Origin: Lithodes maja
Lineage: Eukaryota > Arthropoda > Malacostraca > Decapoda > Lithodidae
Direction of reading: 5' to 3'
Length of the DNA stretch: 64,000 bases
Assembly (NCBI GenBank): GCA_037953745.1
Contig: JBAKBP010001590.1
Location: 62,001-126,000 of the forward strand
The notes under the pieces were generated by a model. It was not told the DNA's origin, made no database searches, and was given only the letters and a program-made list of their open reading frames with translations. Shown in pieces: positions 51,392 through 62,215 of this stretch (within the stretch, counting starts at the first letter, position 1; every line of letters begins with the position of its first letter). Position numbers and translations under genes: made by a program.

Positions 51392-52420
51392 GTGAGAGAC
51401 CGGGAGATGATGAATATGAGGAAATGAGGTGTGGACGACAGGTGGTTGAGGGATTGACGGGGGTGAAGGTTTCTCTTGGATCACAGGTGCATCCGAGAGG
51501 GTGGAGGGGGGACTCATTTCTTGGCCGGCATTCTTCAGGGGTGACATTGGAAGGGCATTGGTGACAGTTGGTGTGACCATTTCTGTGTTCTGTGATTTAA
51601 TGGCAGGCATAGAACACGGAGGGGGTTCATGGGGTAACAATTTTGCTTTCAGATTATCATTGATGGGGGAAAACTTGGGGACGGTCAGAGGGGATAGAGG
51701 CAAGGAAGAGTGCACTAGTGTTGGTATTTCCTCGGGGGTCATTTTGGAAGGGTGCACGGGTTTTGATTTCTTAGGAGAATGGAGGGACTTATTTATGACA
51801 GGGTTAAGGCGATACATTTTGTTTTTCTGGATAGGGGCTGGAGAGGTGGATAGGGGTCTCTTCTTTCCTTTGTCTTTCCTAGGATTGGGGAGGGGACTCA
51901 CAGAGTGTTTAGATATGGCTTGGGGGGGGGGGAGTTTTACAGGAGCTTCATGTACTACGGGGGAATGTGAGGGCGTGAATGGATGTGGGGGAACTGACCT
52001 CGGACTCGAATGGTTGGTAGCGCCAGGGTGAGGTCTGACGTGTTCACATACCTTGGCTAGGGTGGCGTCTGAGTGTCCTTCATACACTACTTGGTTGAGT
52101 TGGCAACTTTCCCTGATGGCGAGCATGTGTTCCTCGAAAGTGCCGTAAGGGTCGAGATGAGCATAGATGTGAGGTGGGAGGATGTTGAGTAATGCGGTGA
52201 ATAAAAGTTAATTTTGTTGCTCGTCGTCTTGGGAGCTATGCGTGGCCCTCACGTATCTGTAGAGGTGCAGAAGGGTCACATTGATATCCCCTTCATACTT
52301 GATCTTGTCGACTTTTATAATTCTTTGGTCGACGAGGCAACCCAAAAGTGGTTCTAGGACCTGAATCGCGAGGGATCGAAACTGGTTCCAGGTAGGGTTA
52401 CGATCCAGGTTCTCAAAGAC
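51392..52420 (-). pseudogene. Orphan Gag-like frame, proline-rich (unrecognised element)
   Basis: Minus-strand frame from about 52420, with WNQFRSLAIQVLEPLL, then a TAA at about 52209. The same frame continues with LLNILPPHIYAHL and a 250-residue Pro/Ser/Lys-rich tail (PHPFTPSHSPVVHE, KLPPPQAISKH, SPLKNAGQEM). The reading frame resumes across the Gypsy insertion at 47161, where it meets the right edge of BEL 1. The folded first part followed by a basic Pro-rich tail resembles a retroelement Gag, but I cannot place it in a family. No CCHC knuckle, protease or RT is attached. It could instead be part of a host gene; I consider that less likely. Confidence 0.45.
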
Positions 52421-53017
52421 ACAGGGCTCTTCAACATTGGACTAGATAATGGCAAAAAGCAACAACGGTAACACTAGATCCAACCCCTGCCTTAAACACT
52501 GGAAAACAAAACACCATTACCGCCCTGAGTCGTGCCTGGACAACGAGGTATCCTATGACTCGGTAACTGGTGCACACACACTAGGCTGACGCTCAATGAA
52601 ACAGCCTATTCTCAAACAGTAAAAGATTACTCGATTATGTTACACAAAGAAAAGATAGTTAACGTGATTAATTAACGTTACGGTAGCTACTCAAATAACT
52701 GGCACTCCTGTATTAAAGAAAGTGCAATGCTAGTCCTGCAACATCAACTGGAAACTTCTGAAATAAGTCTGATGCTGGGAAGATGTTCGTAAAGAATCTT
52801 GAACAATTATAATGCAGAATACGGGTCACAATAAATGCTAGGACATATAGTAATAATAGGCAGGCGAATAATAAAGACTGCGCAAAGGTAGTAATGCTCG
52901 ACAACTAAAGAAATGCTTTGTGACACAACGCAACAGCCTACTCGGGTTGTGCAACTCAACAACAACCTCGGCTCAAAAGTGCAGTGAATAATAATGCTGC
53001 ATACATATAATAATGGG
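52420..53017 (-). repeat. Diverged fragment of the 36919-38789-type LTR
   Basis: Shared phrases with that LTR include GGGCTCTT, AGCAACAACGG, TGCCTGGACAAC, AGGTATCCTATGACTCGGT and AAAGATAG, in the same order and orientation. It is truncated on the left against the Gag-like frame and on the right by the BEL 2 LTR at 53018. Confidence 0.7.
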
Positions 53018-53814
53018 TATCGTATAAATACGATAGAATATGACTCTTTTGTGATCTCTTATGTCTCTGTGACGTCACGATCTCTCCTACAGCACGACGT
53101 AGGACGAGTAGATCGTATATTATAAGATTGTAAATAAGTTAAGTTATAAAAGGCCTAATATGCTATTAAGCAATATTGCCATGGTCTTATGTAGTATATA
53201 TGAATTTATCGTATATATTAATATAATTTATCGTATAGAGCAACCTAAATGCGGTACGATAATTTGGGCTCCTGGCGGTTTGCCAAGGCAGCAAGGTGTG
53301 CTTTTGAGGTACGCCAGAGCCTTCACGAACACCAACCAGTTAACATCTAATTTTCCGCCATCAGTTGATCGTGCTTTTGTGCCTGTAATCACAATACACA
53401 TACAGCAATACACTCAGCTACACCATCACGACGCTCTCATCGACATCATGACTGACTGATAGATAAGCATACATTATAATAATCATGTCCATTCCCATGT
53501 AATCATTTATTCTTTCTTTAACTTGACTCGTGTCTTGGGACCGAAGTCTCGTTCCCCATTGTCCACCACCATATGGGGTAAAACGTTCTCCCTTGCCTCA
53601 TTGCCACGTGGAACTATTGGTGAGTTAATTCCTGGCTAATATTAACCCTTATAACCTTACCCTATATATACATTTGTTATGTGAGACCTTTGGATATAAA
53701 TTAGCTTGTTTCAGATTGAATTCAATTTAGATATAGAGTAGTTTTCATTTAGATTGATTTTATTTGATTCATTATAGCTTAGTAATATTTAACTTCCATT
53801 GATAGTTTACCACA
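53018..53814 (+). repeat. BEL 2 5' LTR
   Basis: It has the same start (TATCGTATAAATACG) and end (GTTTACCACA) as the BEL 1 LTRs, with small indels such as GACTCTTTTG for GACTTTTG. Confidence 0.9.
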
Positions 53815-53815
53815 T

Positions 53816-53833
53816 TGGTGCCCAGATCCCGGA
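53816..53833 (+). promoter_or_regulatory. BEL 2 primer-binding site
   Basis: TGGTGCCCAGATCCCGGA, one base different from BEL 1 and BEL 3. The change falls 12 bases in and may weaken primer pairing. Confidence 0.7.
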
Positions 53834-53862
53834 ATTAGCTACCAGTAAGGGATTTTAAGGCA

Positions 53863-54009
53863 ATGAACAAGGGGACATATAACAGGATGCAGGAACAACT
53901 CTATGATAAACTGGCAAGGCTAGCCAAGCGATGGTTAGAGCCGGAATGCAGGGTCACATCGTTGTGCCTGCCTAAGTCCTGCATCCCACCCATCATCTTT
54001 CCCCAGTAA
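53863..54009 (+). CDS. 48-aa remnant of the BEL upstream ORF
   Basis: ATG 53863 to TAA 54007-54009 encodes 48 residues, beginning MNKGTYNRMQEQLYDKL and ending LPKSCIPPIIFPQ. Start region and C-terminus align with the two ends of the 233-residue SGNH ORF of BEL 1; the whole hydrolase core is missing. The nucleotide junction lies at GATGCAGGAACAA, matching GATGCAGGAGCAA in BEL 1, so a single internal deletion with CAA microhomology explains it. The frame remains open to the native stop, so a short peptide may still be made. Alternatively this could be the ancestral form and the hydrolase a later gain. Confidence 0.6.
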   Translation: MNKGTYNRMQEQLYDKLARLAKRWLEPECRVTSLCLPKSCIPPIIFPQ

Positions 54010-54227
54010 TTTTCTTTTCCGTTTCGGACTTCCTGTGACTATTATGACCTGACCTAACATTTTTTTCTTGTTCAATATGCTCCATTAGTAGGTATTGCTA
54101 TTTAGTGTACTATTTTTTCTCCATAACATAGAAGTCCGCCGGTTGGCGTCTCTTAATTAGACTATTATTTGGCCGTTGTCTTTGTAACGTAACATTTAGA
54201 TACATAGCCTATAGGCTCGCATGCAAA

Positions 54228-57200
54228 ATGGATAAAAACGATAAAGAGACACCGTCTAGTGGGGTGCTGATCAAAGCCCCTAAAAATCAAAGGGCGGGAC
54301 TTCGGGGAGTATTAAATAGGCTAATAGTGGACTTAAACACTTTCATCACTACTGCTGATCTAGAGGAATTGGAGGCCAGATTAGATAACGTCCAGGCTAC
54401 CCACGATCGTATTACGGCTCTGAGTGAGGTGATTGTGGCTGACATGATAGAGGAGGCAGAGATAAATACAGAGTGTGATAATCGCGCCCTCTATGACGAA
54501 CCTGTCTTTAGGGCAAAGCGCCTATTACAGCGTGCTGTCACAAGTAAGAAGGGAGGCGATAATGAGGCCCATAGAAGGGCTGACCCACAACAGACTGTAC
54601 ACCTCCCAAAGCTCAATCTTCCTACATTTGGGGGCAAGTTAACCGAGTGGTTAGCTTTTTGGGACGTTTTTCGATCTGCGGTTCATGAATCCTCTTTGGA
54701 TAATGTCCGCAAGTTTTACTATCTGAAGGGACAAATGGAAGGAGAGGCCTTACATTTAATAGAGGGTTTTGCAGTAGTGGGTGGTAGTTATCTTGAAGCG
54801 GTACACCTATTAGAGTCCACATACGGGGATAGAGAGCAGTTGAAGATGGCCCATGTCGTTGCCTTGTTGGGGCTCGCAGAACCACAGTATAAGGTTGATG
54901 AGTTGACAAACTACAGGGCAAATATGGAGTGCCATACTCGATCGCTAGACACCCTAGGGCTTACCACGCAGGAAATGATAGTCATTATCTTGCGGCAGAA
55001 GCTTCCTATGGCAATACTTGATAAGGTAAGATCATTTGAACTGGGGGAGTTCAAAACTCAGTTCAGCAAGGAGATCAATAATCTACAGTTGAACAAAGGG
55101 AGAATGTATGTGTCGGGAGGGAGTGAGAATGTGGAGAAGAGGGGAACAATAAGCATGACAGTGGGGACTAAAGTAAAGAAAGAGGGTGTGTATAAGAAAC
55201 CTGCTCAGATTCTATGTAAGCTATGTAACAACAAACATAAATGGAGTTTTTGTGTAAAATACCCAACAAATGAGACAAAACTAGCACAGGCGAAAAGATT
55301 GAAGCTATGTGTAGGTTGTCTAAGTGGGGAACATGGTAAGCAGGGACAATGTACTGCTACATACTTAAGGCGCTGTCGGCACTGCAAAGGACATCACTTT
55401 GATAAGTTGTGTCCTACAGCGGATAAAGTCAAAGACGTCAAAAATGAGGGTACTACAACTGTGACACTAGGTAGCACGCAAGACACCACTATATTGCCCA
55501 CAATACAGATTCCCATGGAAGGTAATGACATTAACAAAGTTTGTCGGGTACTTCTAGATCAAGGATCTCAACGTTCCTTTATAAAGAGGTCCGTATTAGT
55601 GGGATTGAAGCACCGAATCGTAGGGGCTGAGACTCTTCGATTACAGGGCTTCACAGGGGTTACTGATAAACAAGACTACGAGATAGCGGAGATTTCATAT
55701 TTCTATCGTAAAAACCGGTACTTTATGACTTGTATCGTAGTAGACACCCTACCAGAATATGTATCTGTGGGTGTGAAGAAGGTGGAACACGCATTACGTA
55801 GCAAAGGGGTTAACTTGTCAGATCCCATGGGAAATCAGAGTGAGGTGCATGTTCTACTTGGTGTAGATCATTATTATGAAGTAGTATACCCTGGATTTAA
55901 AAAGATGTGTGGTGTAGTTTTAATCCCCACTAAATTTGGATACTGCATGAGCGGAAAGGTGCATACTACACAGTCAAAGGTCCTGGTCGACACGGTCTCG
56001 ATATATAGAGTCAATGTAACCGCGGCAGAGGAGTTGGGAAGGGAGGATTCCCAACCTAGTGACCCTAAGATGGCTGCCGAGTTCGACCTGGAACGACTGT
56101 GGAGATTGGATCACATAGGCATTAATCCTATGGAGACTGATTATGACTCGGAAGTTGCGCTACAAAGGTTTGACGAGTCTGTGTGCTACTGTGCCTCAGA
56201 CAAGCAATATAAAGTTAGTTTACCCTGGAAGAACAGTGAGATAAGCCTGCCTACCAACTATGGTTTGGCATTAGGTCGCTTGCGCGCATTGCAGCGGAAA
56301 TTGTCTAACGAACCGAGCACGCGCCAGGCGTATGACGATGTATTTCGGAGTTATGAGGATAGGGGCTTTATAGAGAGAGTCGATGTCAGGGAACCGTGTA
56401 AGAAGGGTAGGGTTCACTATCTGGCCCATCATGGGGTAAAGAAAGACAGCGTCACCACACCAATAAGGGTGGTGTATGACTGTTCTGCCCACCAAGGACA
56501 ACAACCCAGTCTAAATGACTGCCTGTTGACAGGTCCGTCCATGGTGTCGGACCTGTCCCAACATCTATTGCGGTTTAGGCTGGGGAAGTATGCCTATACC
56601 AGTGACATCGAGAAAGCATTCTTGATGGTCAAGCTAAAGGAGGAAGATAGAGATGTTACCCGCTTTCTTTGGTTCGGCGACATTAGCGACTCTGAAAGTC
56701 CCATCATAATATACCGTTTTCGGGTTGTACTCTTTGGGGCCACTTGCTCGCAGTTTTTGTTAAATGCCACAATCAGAAAACATCTAGCTGACACTCATGA
56801 GGACACAAGTAAACTATCTCGCGGATTATACATTGACAATTTGCAGGGTACTAGCGATAGTCAAAATGATTTGTTATATGCATACTGGCAAGCACGCAGA
56901 TTGTTTGCGGATGCACATCTATTTCTCCGCGAGTGGGTTACTAATAGTGAAGATCTTCAGAGTTTAATACAGGTGGATGGTACGGCATCTCTTAACCAGG
57001 AAAAGTCCAGAAATTTGGGGATGATCTGGCAACCTAAACATGACATACTAACTTTTCAAACAAGGTCTTTTGCTCAGCAGACAGGAGCGCACACAAAAAG
57101 AAGTCTGTTGAGCAAAGTTGCGCAATTTTTTGATCCTTTGGGTCTAGCATTACCTGTTACCATAAGAGCTAGGATTCTAATGCAGGAAGTTTGGAGACGT

Positions 57201-59519
57201 AAAATAGGATGGGATGACAGTTTGCCTGAGGACCTGAATGACCAAGGGACATTGCTGTTGAATGAATATGCCATCCTATGTACTAAACCTATACCTCGTA
57301 AAGTGGCGGCGTTCGGTGACGTTACGTTACACACGTTTTGCGATGCTAGCGCCACGGCATACGGGGTAGCCATATATGTTGTTACTTCATTTGGGGCACA
57401 TTTAGTTACAGCCCGGGCCAAGGTAGCCCCGGTTAAAAAGGTAACTATCCCTAAAATGGAATTGACTGCCATGCTGCTATTAGCACGTCTGGTGCAACAT
57501 GTACGCGCAGCATACGAGAGCGAATTAAATATTGAAATCGTTCATGTATGGTGCGATAGTCAGGTCGCACTCAACTGGATACATAGCAAGAAGTCTCTGC
57601 CAGTTTATGTGCGGAATAGGGTAGATGAGATTAGAGCCCTTTTGCCAGACGTTGCTTATCATTATGTAAATACAAAAGAAAACCCTAGTGATCTCATAAC
57701 TAGGGGTATAACGGCTAGCCAGTTAATGAAGTCCGAATTGTGGTGGCATGGTCCAAAGTGGCTGCTCCATGAAAGTGAATGGACGATATGGCATGCTGTT
57801 GGTGAGGGACTTCTGCCACTGGAAACAGTGGCAGTTACAGCCCAACCAAATGAGCCACCGGGTCCTATCATGAAGTGGGCAAGATTCGGTGACTATAATA
57901 AACTAGTCAGAGTTGTAGCTTGGGTGTTGCGATATGTATCCAATCTCAAGCTTAAAGTAACGGGCCAACTCTGCAACAGGGGTCACAACATTGATGCTCG
58001 TGAATTTAAAGCAGCTGAAGTAACTTTGATCAAATGGGTTCAAGTAGAAACCTTTTCCAATGAATTAGAATCCTTGAAAAGCTCGAATAAGACATTAATG
58101 CCTAATATAGTGCGTCAACTACGGTTGCACCTAGACAATGGCCTCATCAGGTGTGAGGGTCGCCTGAAGTGGTCGGGTGTACCAGACGGCACAAACCGAC
58201 CTATACTTATGCCAACAAGACATCACGTTACTGATCTATTGATCATACGTGCACATAGGGAAGTAAAACACTACGGGGTATGTCATATTATATCAAATTT
58301 ACGTCTCACATGGTGGATACCCAGAGTTCGACAAGTAGCTCGACGCGTAGTGAGAAAGTGTGTAATATGCCAGAGACTAAAGGGTAAACCATATGCAACT
58401 GGACCAGCTCCACCTCTACCTGAATGCTGTGTAAAGCACGTAGAACCTTTCCAAGCGGTAGGATTAGATTACACAGGGGCATTGAAGACGAGGGAGCATG
58501 AGAAGGTTTATATATTATTGTTTACCTGTGCGACGTCTCGAGCGGTACACCTAGAACTATGTGATAATATGTCTAGCGAAGAATTTATGCTGGCGTTCAG
58601 ACGGTTTTGTGCCCGTCGTTCATTCCCTCAACTCATTCTTAGCGACAATGCTCCCACTTATGTCCAAGCATCAAAATATCTAAAGGATATGAGTAGTGAT
58701 CCTACTGTTATCACTTTTTTGGGAGAGAAGAAGTGCGAATGGAGGTTCATTCCAGTTAAGGCACCTTGGTTTGGTGGAATGTGGGAACGATGTGTCGGCA
58801 TAGTAAAGTCAGGACTAAGAGCGGTTGTAGGACGTGCTCTATTAAAGAAAAGTGAGTTGACGACAGTCCTCACAGAGATAGAGGCAGTCGTGAATGATCG
58901 CCCGCTTACATATGTGTACACCGACCTGCAAGAACCACTACCATTAACGCCAGCTCACTTGCTATATGGAAAACCATTGACTGCGTTTCCATCTGATTTT
59001 CAGTCCATAGTAGAGTTAGAGGATCCCTCGTTGTACTCTGAGGTAGCGGTGTCTAAGAGATACCAGTATATATCCAGGATAATCGAGGATTTTAGGAAAC
59101 GGTGGATTAGTGAATATCTGCTAGCATTGAGGGAAAGGAGTGTTACTCCCTCTGGTAGACCAACGGCACCTACAGTTGGTGAAGTTGTTTTAATTAAAGA
59201 AGAAGATAGTCCTCGTTTATACTGGAAATTAGGCCGCGTATTGGAGGTATACAAGGGGGCAGACTCTGTAGAGCGGGTGGCGCTATTGAAGACAGCCACT
59301 GGAACTACTGTTCGTCCTATCGCACGTTTGTACGCTTTGGAGCTCGATTCCGCATTGCAATCTGAGGCTCCACCTGTTATTGCTGGGTCCGAGGATTCTC
59401 AAAGGAACGACTCACCTCTTACTGATGGTGATCATGCTCGGACCGGGACGCGTCCCAGACGCGCTGCTGCTGGCGCCGTCCACTTGTGGCGTCAGAAGAT
59501 AGCCTCTGGGCAACTTTAG
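54228..59519 (+). CDS. BEL/Pao Gag-Pol polyprotein (element 2)
   Basis: Uninterrupted, 1763 residues, same domains and catalytic residues as element 1: zinc knuckles, protease VLLDQGSQRSF, RT with SDIEKAF and YIDN, RNase H FCDASATAYG, integrase zinc finger, GLDYTG, LSDNAP and MWERCVG, and DUF5641-like C-terminus. It differs from element 1 by scattered substitutions, concentrated in the first ~550 residues, and by one extra Glu codon (KEEDSP for KEDSP near 59200). The pol half is nearly invariant, consistent with recent common origin and functional constraint. Start chosen at ATG 54228 (aaaATGg). Confidence 0.93.
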   Translation: MDKNDKETPSSGVLIKAPKNQRAGLRGVLNRLIVDLNTFITTADLEELEARLDNVQATHDRITALSEVIVADMIEEAEINTECDNRALYDEPVFRAKRLLQRAVTSKKGGDNEAHRRADPQQTVHLPKLNLPTFGGKLTEWLAFWDVFRSAVHESSLDNVRKFYYLKGQMEGEALHLIEGFAVVGGSYLEAVHLLESTYGDREQLKMAHVVALLGLAEPQYKVDELTNYRANMECHTRSLDTLGLTTQEMIVIILRQKLPMAILDKVRSFELGEFKTQFSKEINNLQLNKGRMYVSGGSENVEKRGTISMTVGTKVKKEGVYKKPAQILCKLCNNKHKWSFCVKYPTNETKLAQAKRLKLCVGCLSGEHGKQGQCTATYLRRCRHCKGHHFDKLCPTADKVKDVKNEGTTTVTLGSTQDTTILPTIQIPMEGNDINKVCRVLLDQGSQRSFIKRSVLVGLKHRIVGAETLRLQGFTGVTDKQDYEIAEISYFYRKNRYFMTCIVVDTLPEYVSVGVKKVEHALRSKGVNLSDPMGNQSEVHVLLGVDHYYEVVYPGFKKMCGVVLIPTKFGYCMSGKVHTTQSKVLVDTVSIYRVNVTAAEELGREDSQPSDPKMAAEFDLERLWRLDHIGINPMETDYDSEVALQRFDESVCYCASDKQYKVSLPWKNSEISLPTNYGLALGRLRALQRKLSNEPSTRQAYDDVFRSYEDRGFIERVDVREPCKKGRVHYLAHHGVKKDSVTTPIRVVYDCSAHQGQQPSLNDCLLTGPSMVSDLSQHLLRFRLGKYAYTSDIEKAFLMVKLKEEDRDVTRFLWFGDISDSESPIIIYRFRVVLFGATCSQFLLNATIRKHLADTHEDTSKLSRGLYIDNLQGTSDSQNDLLYAYWQARRLFADAHLFLREWVTNSEDLQSLIQVDGTASLNQEKSRNLGMIWQPKHDILTFQTRSFAQQTGAHTKRSLLSKVAQFFDPLGLALPVTIRARILMQEVWRRKIGWDDSLPEDLNDQGTLLLNEYAILCTKPIPRKVAAFGDVTLHTFCDASATAYGVAIYVVTSFGAHLVTARAKVAPVKKVTIPKMELTAMLLLARLVQHVRAAYESELNIEIVHVWCDSQVALNWIHSKKSLPVYVRNRVDEIRALLPDVAYHYVNTKENPSDLITRGITASQLMKSELWWHGPKWLLHESEWTIWHAVGEGLLPLETVAVTAQPNEPPGPIMKWARFGDYNKLVRVVAWVLRYVSNLKLKVTGQLCNRGHNIDAREFKAAEVTLIKWVQVETFSNELESLKSSNKTLMPNIVRQLRLHLDNGLIRCEGRLKWSGVPDGTNRPILMPTRHHVTDLLIIRAHREVKHYGVCHIISNLRLTWWIPRVRQVARRVVRKCVICQRLKGKPYATGPAPPLPECCVKHVEPFQAVGLDYTGALKTREHEKVYILLFTCATSRAVHLELCDNMSSEEFMLAFRRFCARRSFPQLILSDNAPTYVQASKYLKDMSSDPTVITFLGEKKCEWRFIPVKAPWFGGMWERCVGIVKSGLRAVVGRALLKKSELTTVLTEIEAVVNDRPLTYVYTDLQEPLPLTPAHLLYGKPLTAFPSDFQSIVELEDPSLYSEVAVSKRYQYISRIIEDFRKRWISEYLLALRERSVTPSGRPTAPTVGEVVLIKEEDSPRLYWKLGRVLEVYKGADSVERVALLKTATGTTVRPIARLYALELDSALQSEAPPVIAGSEDSQRNDSPLTDGDHARTGTRPRRAAAGAVHLWRQKIASGQL

Positions 59520-59558
59520 GTTTAAGGTGGGGTTCAGGTCTTTTTTGTGGGGGGAGTG

Positions 59559-60351
59559 TATCGTATAAATACGATAGAATATGACTCTTTTGTGATCTCG
59601 TATGTCTCTGTGATGTCACGATCTCTCCTACAGCACGACGTAGGATGAGTGGATCGTATATTATAAGATTGTAAATAAGTTAAGTTATAAAAGGCCTAAT
59701 ATGCTATTAAGCAATATTGCCATGGTCTTATGTAGTATATATGAATTTATCGTATATATTAATATAATTTATCGTATAGAGCAACCTAAATGCGGTACGA
59801 TAATTTGGGCTCCTGGCGGTTTGCCAAGGCAGCAAGGTGTGCTTTGGAGGTACGCCAGAGCCTTCACGAACACCAACCAGTTAACATCTAATTTTCCGCC
59901 CTCAGTTGATCGTGCTTTTGTGCCTGTAATCACAATACACATACAGCAATACACTCAGCTACACCATCACGACGCTCTCATCGACATCATGACTGACTGA
60001 TAGATAAGCATATTATTCATGTCCATTCCCATGTAATCATTTATTCTTTCTTTAACTTGACTTGAGTCTTGGGACCGAAGTCTCGTTCCCCATTGTCCAC
60101 CACCATATTGGGTAAAACGTTCTCTCTTGCCTCATTGCCACGTGGAACTATTGGCGAGGAGTTAATTCCTGGCTAATATTAACCCTTATAACCTTACCCT
60201 ATATATACATTTGTTATGTGAGACCTTTGGATATAAATTAGCTTGTTTCAGATTGAATTCAATTTAGATATAGAGTAGTTTTCATTTAGATTGATTTTAT
60301 TTGATTCATTATAGCTTAGTAATATTTAACTTCCATTGATAGTTTACCACA
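59559..60351 (+). repeat. BEL 2 3' LTR
   Basis: 793 bp, preceded by GTGGGGGGAG (59547-59556) and TG. Small changes relative to the 5' LTR include GATGTCACG for GACGTCACG and a shortened CATATTATTCATG. Confidence 0.9.
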
Positions 60352-60482
60352 CATATGTTGAATACATTCAGAGCAAATTGTGTTGAGGGGGGGTCAACGT
60401 TTTTTTTTATCTTTCTCTTATTTTATCTTTTTCCCTGGCTTGTATCCATTCGGCCCCATTCAGCCAAATGTTTTAAAACGTT

Positions 60483-61281
60483 TATCATGTAATACGATGG
60501 TGTAAGACAATTAATGTGCTAAGGTACGTCTCTGTGACGTCACTAGGTATACGACAGTCTAACGTTCGTTCCCACGGTAGGGCGTTGGACGATTAGATAG
60601 TGAATTATAATATTGTAAGTAAGTTAAGATTATAAAAGGCCTAATATGTTATTAAGCAATATTGTCATGGTCTTATGTAGTAAATATGAATTTATCGTAT
60701 ATATTGATTTAATTTATCGTACTGAGCAACATAGATACGGTACGATAATTTGGGCGCCTGGCGTATGCCAAGGCAGCAAGGTGAAGGGCTGGAGGAAACT
60801 CGAGCCTTTACGAACACCAACCAGTTAACATATAATTTCCACCTTCAGTTGATCGTGCTTTTGTGCCACTAAATCACATTAAATGGCCAGCAATACACAC
60901 ATCTACACATTCACGACGCTCTCATCGACACCATGACAGACAGATAAGCATATTATTCATGTCCATTCTCATATAACCATTCATTTAATTTCCCCGACCT
61001 GTGCTTTCGGGCCTGTCTCTGGTTTCACCATCGTCCGCCATATTGGGTAAACGTTTTCCTTTGTCTCATTGCCACGTGGAACTATTGGCGAGTTAATTCC
61101 TGGAATATTATTAACCCTTATAACCTTACCTTATATATAAATAATTGTGTGTGACCTTTGGATATAAATTAGCCTGTTTCAGATTGAATTAAATTTAGAT
61201 TTGGAGTAATTTAATTTAGATTGATTTTGTTTGAATAATTATAGCTTAGAGATATTTAACTTCCACTGATATTATACCACA
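60483..61281 (+). repeat. BEL 3 5' LTR
   Basis: It aligns throughout with the other BEL LTRs (TGACGTCAC, GCAATATTGTCATGGTCTTA, TTGCCACGTGGAACTATTGG, ATACCACA end) but is much more diverged. The left boundary at TATCATGTAATACGATGG is approximate. Confidence 0.8.
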
Positions 61282-61282
61282 T

Positions 61283-61300
61283 TGGTGCCCAGACCCGGGA
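61283..61300 (+). promoter_or_regulatory. BEL 3 primer-binding site
   Basis: TGGTGCCCAGACCCGGGA, identical to BEL 1. Confidence 0.75.
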
Positions 61301-61325
61301 AATAGCTACCAGTAAGGGATTTTTT

Positions 61326-61844
61326 ATGGCAATGAGCAAGGGGACATGGAAGAGGATGCAGGATGCAGGGGAGGTGTGGTGGAGTGGTCATGCCACTGGA
61401 TTGGTAATCCAATGGACCCGGGTTCAAATCCCGATATGTCAATGGGAAGATATTATTGGGATTGAATTTGTGCTGTACCTAGTATCAGTGCATTACCACA
61501 AAGCCCACCGAAATGCCAAAAAAATACCCTCATTGTTCCCTGATTAAATAACACTGTATGAATATTCCCATATTCAAAATATGTTACAGGGGGACAATGC
61601 CTAGTGAGTTCACTGCTCAATAGGTGGCGTTCTGAGAGTGAGGGTCTGAGTCTGGAGGGTGAGACGGTGAAGCACTTGAGCGAAGCAACCGGCCGCTTCA
61701 GAGATGGAGCTGCTTCGAGCCATGATGGATGCTTCACATGTCTCACTCCCCAGACTGGAACAAGACCTCACGGGCTTCACCGTGTTGAGCGGTGAAATGT
61801 ACAGGCTCTCAGCCTATGCCCGAGAGGGAGTAGTTGGAATATAG

Positions 61845-61882
<38 letters not shown>

Positions 61883-61997
61883 AACAACTCTGTGATAAAC
61901 TGGTAGGACTGGCCAAACGATGGTTAGAGCCGGAATGCAGGGTAGTATCGTTGCGCCTGCCAAAATCCTGCATCCCACCCATCATCTTCCCCCAATA
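61326..61997 (+). pseudogene. BEL 3 upstream ORF remnant interrupted by a SINE
   Basis: The start (ATGGCAATGAGCAAGGGGAC) matches the BEL 2 remnant, then a SINE intervenes at 61368-61880. The ORF end follows from 61881 (GGAACAACTCTGTGATAAAC to CCCCAATAA). Apart from the SINE it has the same short form as BEL 2, lacking the SGNH core. Confidence 0.75.
61368..61880 (+). mobile_element. tRNA-derived SINE in BEL 3
   Basis: 513 bp, same family as 35652-36207: A box TGGTGGAGTGG, B box GGTTCAAATCC, shared body and a 36-base A tail (61845-61880). A GATGCAG duplication abuts its left edge. Confidence 0.88.
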
Positions 61998-62215
61998 ATT
62001 TTTCATTTCATTTCAGACTTCCTGTGACACATGACCTGACTTAACATTTTTGTCTTGTTCAATATGACCCTTTAGTGTAAGTATTGCTATTTGGTGTGCT
62101 ATTTTTTCTCCATAACAAAGAAGTCTGCCGGCCGGCGTCTCTTAACTAGGCTACTATTTTGCCATTGTAATTGTACCATTGTAATGTGTAAATAGCCTAC
62201 AGGTTTGCATACAAA

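Larger units (their letters stand above)
53018..60351 (+). mobile_element. BEL/Pao LTR retrotransposon 2, hydrolase ORF deleted
   Basis: 7334 bp: LTRs of 797 and 793 bp, primer site at 53816, a 48-codon remnant ORF (53863-54009) and a 1763-codon Gag-Pol (54228-59519). By eye its two LTRs differ at roughly a dozen positions, more than those of BEL 1. Flanks are ATGGG on the left and CATAT on the right, so no target duplication is visible. Confidence 0.92.

Noticed and set aside
51501..52031. 176-codon plus-strand frame opposite the Gag-like sequence
   Set aside because: It is the antisense shadow of a Pro-rich frame (Gly/Trp-rich as expected), and the minus-strand frame has the better protein character.
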